This document shows positions 5,984-12,822 of a stretch of DNA of 29,578 nucleotides, one piece after another. A program made the position numbers and the translations under genes. The notes beneath the pieces are model-generated. The model saw only the letters and a program-made list of their open reading frames with translations, ran no database searches and had not been told where the DNA came from. Each line of letters begins with the position of its first letter. Within the stretch, counting starts at the first letter, position 1. Source of the stretch: a virus; IMG/VR virus record IMGVR_UViG_3300043446_002609, positions 1 through 29,578 of that record; one strand, 5' to 3'.

Positions 5984-8541
5984 GAGAAAAAGCTTTCAAG
6001 CGAGCCAACATCCTCTGTTGTCCAACCAATAGATTTGATAATTATGTCTAAGGGCTCCAGAAATGTTTTTTGAAATTGAGTATCATAATCAACATAATTA
6101 TGCAATTCGAATTCCACTGGTAGATCAGATGCGGCCGGAAACGATATCACGTTTTCTTGAATTGGATTTGGTTTCTTAAGATAGATAAAACGAATCTTAT
6201 CACCAGATTGAATCTGTTTGTATTTTGATTGAAGACCTTTGGTTTCAATTATATGATTATATAGCAACGCGCCCCGTGAATGAATTGGTGTGCCTTTCTG
6301 ATAAATGGTCGGCTTAGAGCTCCATCCATCGACATCCGTCACGCCACGAGGAAAGGCGACTTCACGTGGATTTAGGCTTGAGAATCGCAAACGGAATTCC
6401 TCGATTGCCTGCTGAGTCTTGATCTTATCACCAGTCATGATGATCTTGAACATGCGCTTCATCTCTGATCTGCATACGGCCGGAGTTGAAGACTTGATAG
6501 CCTCAATACCCATCATCTTAAGTTTAGGTTCCGAGTATCGAACGCCCTCATTGTCGAGTACGTTTAGAATATACCGTTTCTTGGCCGTCCATACGGCGCG
6601 ATCGGCGATAGCCTCACGCTTCATTACCATGCGATTCACATAGGCATAGGTCGTTTTGGCAAGCTTATCAAATGCCGCATTAAGCTCAAGACCAATGCCT
6701 TTTTCATAGAACTCATCGAGGAAAGCAATTGTATCCTTGGGCTTAAACTTATCCACGATATCCTTCAGGCATACATACACGGAATCCGTATCAACCGCCA
6801 GCACTCGATCCTTGATCTCCGATTCGCCGACCATCTTGGACACATAACGATTCACGGTCGCTTCGGCCAGACGTATGGCCGTCTGACCGGATAAAGTCAC
6901 GGCTTCAGCAACTTGAAGATTAAAGAAGCGGAAATATTTGTTGCCACAAGCCCCATAGAGACTATTGAGCAAGATCTTTACGGCCATCTGTTCCGTGTCG
7001 AGCTTGGCGATCGTCTTCTCGACCATGATGCGTTCAGCAGAATCCTTTGATAGTGACTCGAGCTTCTTCTTATGAGTACCAGCCTGCTTTTTCACCTTCA
7101 CGCGGCGTTCATACAGCTCTTCGACCAGCTGAGGAATAATGCCTTTAATGTCCTTACGAAAGCAAGCACCATTCGCGGCCACGCATACCTCTGGATCCTG
7201 ATCAAAGAGAGGCTGATTATTCAGCACTCGATCAATGATCAAATCAGGATTCACGTCCATGCTCATACGATCGATGTACGTCTCCGGTGACATGTTATAT
7301 TGCACGATAAGGTTTGGATACTCCGAATTGACATCCGATGAGAGCACCCACTCATGCATACCTTCCTGAACCTCCTTGACATAACCACCGGCGAATTGAG
7401 GAACATGTGATGGAGGTTCCGATTGAAATGGAACAATTGTGTTCTTATTCGACAGCTTGCGAAAGATGATCGAATCCCAGATTGCCGTGGTTCCAAGAGT
7501 GTCCGTATAGTTCACGCCACCCATATAAGCCATCATAAGGACGAGCTGAATCAATCCAAGCTTTTCCTCCAGACGATCTACAAGTTCCACGTCACGGATA
7601 TTATAGTCAATGAACTTTTGATGATCTACATAGTATAGATCATCGAGCGTACCATCGTACTCCACCTTGCCCTCATCGAGGACGACCTTGGCAATGTGAT
7701 CGAGCGTGTACTGTTCTTGTGCTCCATATGTGTAACCAAACTTCTGAAAAAGATCCATGTAGTCGAGCTGCTGAATACCAACAAGCTCGTACATTGTCTG
7801 CATTCTACCTTTGAGCTTGACCTCTTTGGATTCAATGATGTTCCATGGACTCAGAACTCGAGAAGCTTCCTCACCGCCTAACTTGATCAGACGATTGATC
7901 AAATATGGAATATCAAAGGCTCGAGTGTTCCAGCCAGTGATGATGTCCGGTGAATTGTCCGGATGAATCCACCAGCGCAGAAAATCCTCGAGCATCTGAC
8001 CCTCGGTCTTAAACTGACGATAGTCAATCGTATATCGACTCGTAAGAGCGATCGAGGGATCATATGGCTTAAGCCCCCATGTATGGCATGTGTTGTCGGT
8101 CGAACACTTGACCGTTATTGCGATGATAGGATTCTTAGCTTCGGAAGCATCTGAATATCCCCATGCTTCTTTGCGGATTTCAATATCGAGTGTGCATATT
8201 CGAATCAATGATTGCTGATATTGAATTGAAAGAGGAAACTGTGAGTAGATGAATGCTGGAATATGCCGATCATTGCCATAGATCTTAAATGAAGGAACAT
8301 CTTTATATGTCTCTACGAATTTACGAGAGTCCGACATAGAGTCAAACACCATAGGTTCAACCGGAGTACCATCGAGTCCCTTGAATTTGGCCTTTGACGA
8401 ATCTTTGGCTTCCAGATAGAATGTAGGGCGATATCTGATCTTTTCTTGAATACGCTGACCATTCCGATCATATCCTCTTACGAGGAGCATATTCATATTC
8501 CTAGCAATGCTGGTGTAAAAAGCTAAATTCAGTTTGGCCAT
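5980..8541 (-). CDS. 43: DNA polymerase gp43, family B with 3'-5' exonuclease
   Basis: This protein of about 853 aa is the replicative polymerase. Exonuclease motifs are present: Exo I TLDIEIRKEA (about residue 115), Exo II GWNTRAFDIPYL and Exo III YNIRDVELVDRL. Polymerase motif A is SDVNSEYPNLI (about 400), motif B KILLNSLYGACGN (about 525) and motif C AVDTDSVYV (about 584), all with their acidic or aromatic key residues. Motif A reads SEYP where T4 and RB69 have SLYP. The ATG at 8541 (MAKLNLAFYTSI) is chosen over an in-frame TTG 6 codons upstream, because T4-type polymerases begin here. Length is close to T4 gp43 (898 aa). A strong terminator separates it from hsp20 upstream, so it needs its own promoter, which I could not identify. 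Confidence 0.97.
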   Translation of the reverse strand: MAKLNLAFYTSIARNMNMLLVRGYDRNGQRIQEKIRYRPTFYLEAKDSSKAKFKGLDGTPVEPMVFDSMSDSRKFVETYKDVPSFKIYGNDRHIPAFIYSQFPLSIQYQQSLIRICTLDIEIRKEAWGYSDASEAKNPIIAITVKCSTDNTCHTWGLKPYDPSIALTSRYTIDYRQFKTEGQMLEDFLRWWIHPDNSPDIITGWNTRAFDIPYLINRLIKLGGEEASRVLSPWNIIESKEVKLKGRMQTMYELVGIQQLDYMDLFQKFGYTYGAQEQYTLDHIAKVVLDEGKVEYDGTLDDLYYVDHQKFIDYNIRDVELVDRLEEKLGLIQLVLMMAYMGGVNYTDTLGTTAIWDSIIFRKLSNKNTIVPFQSEPPSHVPQFAGGYVKEVQEGMHEWVLSSDVNSEYPNLIVQYNMSPETYIDRMSMDVNPDLIIDRVLNNQPLFDQDPEVCVAANGACFRKDIKGIIPQLVEELYERRVKVKKQAGTHKKKLESLSKDSAERIMVEKTIAKLDTEQMAVKILLNSLYGACGNKYFRFFNLQVAEAVTLSGQTAIRLAEATVNRYVSKMVGESEIKDRVLAVDTDSVYVCLKDIVDKFKPKDTIAFLDEFYEKGIGLELNAAFDKLAKTTYAYVNRMVMKREAIADRAVWTAKKRYILNVLDNEGVRYSEPKLKMMGIEAIKSSTPAVCRSEMKRMFKIIMTGDKIKTQQAIEEFRLRFSSLNPREVAFPRGVTDVDGWSSKPTIYQKGTPIHSRGALLYNHIIETKGLQSKYKQIQSGDKIRFIYLKKPNPIQENVISFPAASDLPVEFELHNYVDYDTQFQKTFLEPLDIIIKSIGWTTEDVGSLESFFS

Positions 8542-8562
8542 GTCATGATAATATATCAAAAG

Positions 8563-8602
8563 GGCTCGGTCAAAGACATCAAAAAGAATCTTTGACCGAG
8601 CC
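8563..8602 (-). terminator. Factor-independent terminator after hsp20
   Basis: A perfect 14-bp stem (GGCTCGGTCAAAGA at 8563-8576 with TCTTTGACCGAGCC at 8589-8602) is followed on the minus strand by CCCTTTTGATAT. It lies 28 nt past the hsp20 stop and 21 nt before the gp43 ATG, and should stop late hsp20 transcripts before the polymerase gene. Confidence 0.88.
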
Positions 8603-8629
8603 TTAATTACGAAGCGTACTTAGAATATC

Positions 8630-9070
8630 TTAATCCTTAAGGCATTGCTTATCCGCATTGATCGCAATCTTCTTGGGCTTAAGCGCCTCAGGAATATTGT
8701 GAACGAGCTTGATGCGAAGAATGCCATCAATCAAGTCCGCTGATTTTACTTCAACATTCTCAGCCAGAATAAACTTACGACAGAAGTCGCGAGTCGAGAT
8801 TCCTTTATGAAGCTGCGTTGATGCCGTAAGGGCCGTCTTAGTACCCGAAATAAGAAGCTCACCCTTTTGAACTTCAATATCCAGCTCATTTTGTTTCCAA
8901 CCAGCAAGGGCCAGTTCGATCTCATAATCAACATCCGAGACCTTAAGAATGTTGTATGGAGGATATCCCTCTGAATGAGCCGATGAGTTTTTCCATGGTT
9001 CCTGTTCAATGAGATCAAAGATGTCATTGAATCCGATGAAGTGCCGACGAGGCAGTGCTAATGATAGCAT
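8630..9070 (-). CDS. hsp20: Small heat shock protein Hsp20 (alpha-crystallin family)
   Basis: This 146-aa protein has an alpha-crystallin domain: YEIELALAGWKQNELDIEV (about 49-67) and GELLISG, followed by ISTRDFCRKFILAENVEV and a DGILRIKLVHNIPE strand. The C-terminal tail has an I-x-I-type motif (KKIAI) used for oligomer assembly. It should hold unfolding proteins in an ATP-independent way. Hsp20 is a common gene of T4-like cyanophages. It is preceded by a CATAAATA late octamer and a structured leader of about 100 nt, and is the only gene here with a clear Shine-Dalgarno sequence (AAAGGA, 6 nt from ATG). A strong terminator follows. Confidence 0.93.
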   Translation of the reverse strand: MLSLALPRRHFIGFNDIFDLIEQEPWKNSSAHSEGYPPYNILKVSDVDYEIELALAGWKQNELDIEVQKGELLISGTKTALTASTQLHKGISTRDFCRKFILAENVEVKSADLIDGILRIKLVHNIPEALKPKKIAINADKQCLKD

Positions 9071-9076
9071 ACTATT

Positions 9077-9082
9077 TCCTTT
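9077..9082 (-). promoter_or_regulatory. Ribosome binding site of hsp20
   Basis: AAAGGA lies 6 nt before the hsp20 ATG. It is recorded because a recognisable Shine-Dalgarno sequence is nearly absent from the other starts in this window. Confidence 0.7.
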
Positions 9083-9119
9083 CTTGCTTCCAATTAAGCG
9101 AAGCGATTGTTATATTATT

Positions 9120-9162
9120 CATTGAATCCCCTAAGGCAATTCAATGATTGAGCCCGTCATTG
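9120..9162 (-). promoter_or_regulatory. Overlapping hairpins in the hsp20 leader
   Basis: Two stems share bases: CATTGAAT/ATTCAATG (9120-9127 with 9139-9146) and CAATGA/TCATTG (9142-9147 with 9157-9162). Only one can form fully at a time. They lie between the late octamer at 9172-9179 and the hsp20 start. They do not directly cover the AAAGGA site, so a simple RNA thermometer is not evident. Confidence 0.4.
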
Positions 9163-9171
9163 GACTCATAT

Positions 9172-9179
9172 TATTTATG
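9172..9179 (-). promoter_or_regulatory. Late promoter octamer (CATAAATA) for hsp20
   Basis: On the minus strand this is CATAAATA, one base from the T4 late consensus TATAAATA. It lies just before the stop of the HAD-lysozyme gene and about 100 nt before the hsp20 ATG, giving a predicted 5' leader of roughly 95 nt. Confidence 0.5.
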
Positions 9180-9181
9180 CA

Positions 9182-10423
9182 TCAGGTAGGCGACGTACCA
9201 CTACTTTTTTTCGAAACATTAGAGTCTAATTGCTTGCCATACGTAGCAAAGGCATTCGAATTATCCTGCATTCGCTTTACAACTCCAAGATTCTCTCCAC
9301 TCTTAAATTCATCATGATTGAGATATTCTTTAGATGCTTCAATCCACTTATTAGCCTTCATCAATCGAATAGTTTTTGGAGAAGCCGTAGGACCTAAATC
9401 ACCGCGGTACCATCCGGACATGATAGCATTCTTAAGATATTGAGGATAGCTATTATAGCTAGGAAGTGCTTTTTGTATCTGCAATTCACGTTTGCTAATA
9501 TCTTGACGAAGCAAAGCTATAGCCTCTTGATCCGTAATTCCCTTCGAAAAATCTTCTCCAGCCTGAAGCTTATGACCATAGGCTATCGTATCCGTGCCAC
9601 CTTCAAGGCTCTTATGAGGATACCATTTCTTCACTTTAGAGTCATATCCACCCTTAGGATTGTCCTTGGAGTTCTCATATGACATTAATAGCTGTTCCAT
9701 AGATACGTTAGAAATAGTCTGAGGCTTAGCCTCCGGTTTAATCTGATAATCTGCGGCCGTACGTATCACCTTGGTCAAAGGAACCTTGATATCTGCTTTT
9801 GAGGCTGCCATACCCTTCATGGTGGCCAAACCCATCATTCCAGCCGTGGCCAGTGATCTCCAGTCCTCTTCCAGCGCGTTTTCATCTTCAAGAGGGGTAA
9901 TATATTGCTTTAGCTGTTCAATGGTCTGATCCGCATTCCTGTGAAGGATTCCAATCCCTCCTGCATCTCTCCAGGCCTTAATATTGTCTTTTAGATCATC
10001 TATAAGAATCCGATTAGGCGCAGACCATCTATCTTTATCTGGCCCTTTATTGGCCATGATAACCTCAATAGATGGACCAAGTTCTCTCTTGCACCAAAGC
10101 TGTTTACCTATAACGGCCTTGTCGCCAATCAAAGAAGTAGCCGCGGCCGTAAGAATTTTAGGATTTTTATCTTCAATGAAATTCCAAAGCTTTTTGCCAT
10201 CAGAAAGCCATTTAAGATTAGCCCACCATTCCAATCCTTCCATGCCAATTCGACGCCAGACTTCCTTTAAGCCATAATGCTCAACGGCCGCATCATATAA
10301 TCGGCCATCCGTGAGTTCTTTGAAAGAAGTATTGAAGTCGACAAGAACACCATCCATGTCACAGTAGATCTCTACTCTAGAAATAGCAGGTGAATTGACA
10401 GTACTCTTCTTATCCGAATGCAT
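9182..10423 (-). CDS. HAD-family domain fused to a lysozyme (muramidase) domain
   Basis: This 413-aa protein has two domains. Residues about 15-175 are a HAD phosphatase of the 5'(3')-deoxyribonucleotidase type: motif I YCDMDGVLVDF (D22, D24), a LTAAAT segment (91-96) and the acidic motif IV ILIDDLKDN (D142, D143). Residues about 240-400 resemble phage lysozymes: a catalytic-type glutamate in MSYENS (E250), KKWYPHKSLEGG, and DTIAYGHKL (278-286), which matches the T-I-G-Y-G-H box of GH24-like enzymes. An Ala/Met-rich linker (about 190-215) joins them. A late octamer 9 nt upstream of the ATG points to late expression, fitting a virion or lysis function for the second domain. The HAD role and the substrates are unknown. 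Confidence 0.78.
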   Translation of the reverse strand: MHSDKKSTVNSPAISRVEIYCDMDGVLVDFNTSFKELTDGRLYDAAVEHYGLKEVWRRIGMEGLEWWANLKWLSDGKKLWNFIEDKNPKILTAAATSLIGDKAVIGKQLWCKRELGPSIEVIMANKGPDKDRWSAPNRILIDDLKDNIKAWRDAGGIGILHRNADQTIEQLKQYITPLEDENALEEDWRSLATAGMMGLATMKGMAASKADIKVPLTKVIRTAADYQIKPEAKPQTISNVSMEQLLMSYENSKDNPKGGYDSKVKKWYPHKSLEGGTDTIAYGHKLQAGEDFSKGITDQEAIALLRQDISKRELQIQKALPSYNSYPQYLKNAIMSGWYRGDLGPTASPKTIRLMKANKWIEASKEYLNHDEFKSGENLGVVKRMQDNSNAFATYGKQLDSNVSKKSSGTSPT

Positions 10424-10432
10424 TACAAATTC

Positions 10433-10440
10433 TATTTATA
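10433..10440 (-). promoter_or_regulatory. Late promoter octamer (TATAAATA) for HAD-lysozyme gene
   Basis: A perfect TATAAATA stands 9 nt before the ATG at 10423 and overlaps the C-terminal codons region just past the regA stop. With a T4-type spacing the mRNA would have a leader of only about 4 nt. Confidence 0.7.
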
Positions 10441-10447
10441 TCGAAGC

Positions 10448-10915
10448 CTATTTGGATTTTTTAATATTCCCGATCTGATATTTTGGAATCAACTTCCATT
10501 GATTCTTATCTTTATGGGAAATGATCTTGATGTTTTTGAGAGACGATTTTGCGGTAATTGAAGCCGGCTTTACTATATGCAAAAGACCCCAATCAGAAAG
10601 CAATTGAGCAATCGTATTACGCCGGCCAAGATCATCCATTGAAAAATCAGAAGGCTTTCCATCGAGCATAAACATCTCTTTGAAATGCACGATAAAATAA
10701 TATCCGCGCTTATGAAGTAGATGACAAGATTGATATAGTGTATTGACTTCCTTCTTGGAAGCCACACCTATACGAGTCAGCGTTTCACGGACTTTAAGAA
10801 AATCATCGGGCTCATTTAGAGTGATCTCGAGCATGTCCTGAGGGGACCATGGCGCAAGAGTTTGCGACGAATTGCCGTTAGGGTCAGAAGGATGAAATGT
10901 ATTTGAATTGATCAT
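10448..10915 (-). CDS. regA: RegA translational repressor
   Basis: From residue 28 the protein follows T4 RegA closely: MLEITLNEPDDFLKVRETL, then TLYQSCHLLHKRGYYFIVHF, a KEMFMLDG segment, RRNTIAQLLSDWGLLHIV and WKLIPKYQIGN at the end. RegA binds the initiation regions of early phage mRNAs and represses their translation, including its own in T4. This copy (155 aa, T4 has 122) has a 27-residue extension rich in N, S and P. The ATG at 10915 is kept because the frame is open and a late octamer lies just upstream; the internal ATG at 10834 would give the standard length. Neither has a good Shine-Dalgarno sequence. Confidence 0.93.
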   Translation of the reverse strand: MINSNTFHPSDPNGNSSQTLAPWSPQDMLEITLNEPDDFLKVRETLTRIGVASKKEVNTLYQSCHLLHKRGYYFIVHFKEMFMLDGKPSDFSMDDLGRRNTIAQLLSDWGLLHIVKPASITAKSSLKNIKIISHKDKNQWKLIPKYQIGNIKKSK

Positions 10916-10943
10916 AACGAATGGTGTTCATTCTATATGATCA

Positions 10944-10951
10944 TATTTATA
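10944..10951 (-). promoter_or_regulatory. Late promoter octamer (TATAAATA) before regA
   Basis: A perfect TATAAATA lies between the gp62 stop and the regA ATG, 28 nt upstream of it. It marks the start of a three-gene stretch (regA, HAD-lysozyme, hsp20) in which each gene has its own late octamer. Confidence 0.65.
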
Positions 10952-10957
10952 CGAGTA

Positions 10958-11365
10958 TCAATCTCGACCACCGTATTCCAGTCGATCTTGCAGAGCCTTT
11001 AGCTGCTCCTCGGTCAGAAGAGGAAGCACCTGACGAGCCTTCTCGGTCGAGTAGCCATATACGGCCTTAATCAAATCGATCGAGTCAGGACGTTCATTCT
11101 TGAGCCACTTCGAGAATCTTTTACGTGGACGAATGGACTTGCGAAGAAACTCATATTGAGCACGCACAGGTATATCATACCTACGATTCATCTCGTTGGC
11201 AAACAATACCGTATCCGAAAACCAGCTTAAGCCCCTATTGACCATAAAGGGCAAATAAAACTTCTCCTCAAACGAGGGATCCGCAAACATATCCTTGCCG
11301 CGGGCTCCCTCGTTGATAGAGTTCAGACAGTCGAAGAATGACGGCTTTTTGGGTTTTATTTCCAT
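10958..11365 (-). CDS. 62: Clamp loader small subunit gp62
   Basis: This product of about 135 aa lies directly after gp44, the invariant position of gene 62, and has segments such as FADPSFEEKFYLPFMVNRGL, the SWFSDTVLFANEMNRRY helix and RKRFSKWLKN that fit gp62 of T4-like phages (KFMVNxxLS, and YGKWAK in T4). With gp44 it loads the gp45 clamp onto DNA. The ATG at 11365 overlaps the gp44 stop by 10 nt, which suits coupled translation; an alternative ATG at 11395 would add 10 residues and a 40-nt overlap. It is shorter than T4 gp62 (187 aa). Confidence 0.82.
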   Translation of the reverse strand: MEIKPKKPSFFDCLNSINEGARGKDMFADPSFEEKFYLPFMVNRGLSWFSDTVLFANEMNRRYDIPVRAQYEFLRKSIRPRKRFSKWLKNERPDSIDLIKAVYGYSTEKARQVLPLLTEEQLKALQDRLEYGGRD

Positions 11366-12315
11366 TCGATATTGCACATGAGCTCGGTCAGACAAGCCAC
11401 AGTGTTTAATTCTTTATCAGCCACAAACGAATTCTTATATTGATAGTCGGCCAATGTAACGATGGCCTGCGGCACGGATTGAGGTTGAGCGATATCCGTG
11501 ATGCAGTCATAGATCGATCTATAGATCTGTGCCGGATCGACATCATTACTTGAGACCACCCATGCCCGCATAGCACGGAAATCTTTTTCCTTTAACGTTT
11601 TGATTAGAGCCTGTACTCCGGAATCAGACAGTCCGACAATGGCATTCGCCGTGATTTCACCAGAAGACGAATGCCGTTGACATTCATTGATGACACGCCG
11701 CCAGTCCGGTGCATGCTTAATAATCAATTCGGCAAGAACCTGATCTGTATATTTGATCTTCTCAATATCCAGAATCTTCTTGAGTCGTGTATGAAACTGA
11801 CCAGCCAGACCAACCAGCTCCTTCTTTGAAGCATTGAACTCCACAACCGCGAGCCGAGAATGGAGCGGCTCAATGATACGATTTTTGAAGTTACATGTCA
11901 GAATAAATCGACAATTGGCCGAGAACTCCTCAATGAATGCACGAAGTGCCGGTTGTGTGGACTGAGCATTCAAATAATCGGCTTCATCAAGAATGACAAC
12001 CTTATACGATCCTGTACCATCCAGAGATATAGTCGAAGCGAATTGCTTGATCTTATTTCGAAGCACATCGATACCAGATTCCTCTGAACCGTTGATCAAA
12101 ATATGATCAAGCTTAAGCATCGAGCATAATGCTCTGGCAACAGTAGTCTTGCCTAAACCGGCCGTGCCGGTAAAAAGCATATTCTGCAGTTGACCGGTTT
12201 TTACAATCTCAGTCAATGTTTTCTTCAAAGAGACTGGAAGAATGCATTCGTCAATAGTCTGTGGACGGTACTTCTCGACAAATAAAAATTCTTTATTGTT
12301 GGGATGTATGTTCAT
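11356..12315 (-). CDS. 44: Clamp loader large subunit gp44 (AAA+ ATPase)
   Basis: This 319-aa protein has the same length as T4 gp44. It starts with FLFVEKYRPQTIDECILP, the usual clamp loader opening (EKYRPxT). Walker A is in FTGTAGLGKTTVARAL (about 49-64) and Walker B in VVILDEADYL (about 106-115). The arginine-finger region reads HSRLAVVEF (the SRC box, with L for C). Four copies with one gp62 form the ATP-driven loader of gp45. A Lar-like gene lies 11 nt upstream, and gp62 overlaps the end. No Shine-Dalgarno sequence precedes the ATG (context TCGAATGAAC). Confidence 0.95.
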   Translation of the reverse strand: MNIHPNNKEFLFVEKYRPQTIDECILPVSLKKTLTEIVKTGQLQNMLFTGTAGLGKTTVARALCSMLKLDHILINGSEESGIDVLRNKIKQFASTISLDGTGSYKVVILDEADYLNAQSTQPALRAFIEEFSANCRFILTCNFKNRIIEPLHSRLAVVEFNASKKELVGLAGQFHTRLKKILDIEKIKYTDQVLAELIIKHAPDWRRVINECQRHSSSGEITANAIVGLSDSGVQALIKTLKEKDFRAMRAWVVSSNDVDPAQIYRSIYDCITDIAQPQSVPQAIVTLADYQYKNSFVADKELNTVACLTELMCNIEWK

Positions 12316-12326
12316 TCGATTTGATT

Positions 12327-12560
12327 TTACTTCTTATCAATATGATGTCGTAATGCTTTATTCCATTCCGCAATAGCATCTTCTTTCGAGTCAGCTAATG
12401 GACCATTTGCTCCGCACCAATGGCATTGTACCAAAAAACAACCACCGGACAAACCACCATAACTCGTTAGAGAAACGGCAAATTGATTGTCATGCATATC
12501 TTTGTCGGACTTGCCGCAAAAAGGACAACACATCAATTTTAGATTTTCACCATTTGACAT
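12327..12560 (-). CDS. Lar-like zinc ribbon protein
   Basis: This 77-aa protein has a CCPFCGKSD knuckle near the N terminus (about 11-19) and VQCHWCGANGP (about 44-54), the two Cys pairs of a treble-clef or ribbon, followed by EDAIAEWNKA (about 60-69). This C..CG ... C..CG ... A-x-x-x-W-N arrangement is that of the Lar (restriction alleviation) family. The Rac prophage Lar protein modulates type I restriction; whether this phage homologue does so is unknown. It sits 3 nt after the GroES-like gene and 11 nt before gp44, in the clamp/loader operon. Confidence 0.75.
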   Translation of the reverse strand: MSNGENLKLMCCPFCGKSDKDMHDNQFAVSLTSYGGLSGGCFLVQCHWCGANGPLADSKEDAIAEWNKALRHHIDKK

Positions 12561-12563
12561 ATT

Positions 12564-12818
12564 CTATTTTGCAGTATACACTGCTATAATATCGTCCTCA
12601 GATATCATAAACAGTTGTTTGTTGTCAAATGTGCCAATCGTTTTAGGAGATGAAGATGGAATAACAATGCGATCTCCAATCTTGAGAGACTCGACTTTCG
12701 GGCCAATTGCCTCGACCATCCATGCTACCTCAGGCTCAACGGTTTGAATAATACTGCTTCTTTGAGAAGCGTATGTGTTTTGTTTACGAAAGATGATATT
12801 ATTTCCAAGTGGTGTCAT
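12564..12818 (-). CDS. GroES-like co-chaperonin (gp31 analogue)
   Basis: This 84-aa protein aligns by eye along GroES/Cpn10: TPLGNNIIFRKQ for the first strand (GroES RPLHDRVIVKR); a flexible segment TYASQRSSIIQT (15-26) in the mobile-loop place with the hydrophobic SIIQ edge that would contact GroEL; VEAIGP then LKIGDRIVI (GroES VAVG...VKVGDIVIF); and QLFMISEDDIIAVY (GroES VLIMSESDILAIV). The roof-loop hairpin between VEAIGP and LKIGD is largely missing, making it shorter than GroES (97 aa) and T4 gp31 (111 aa). In T4, gp31 replaces GroES to fold gp23, which is the likely role here. It lies between gp45 and gp44 with 3-4 nt gaps. Confidence 0.78.
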   Translation of the reverse strand: MTPLGNNIIFRKQNTYASQRSSIIQTVEPEVAWMVEAIGPKVESLKIGDRIVIPSSSPKTIGTFDNKQLFMISEDDIIAVYTAK

Positions 12819-12822
12819 ATGA

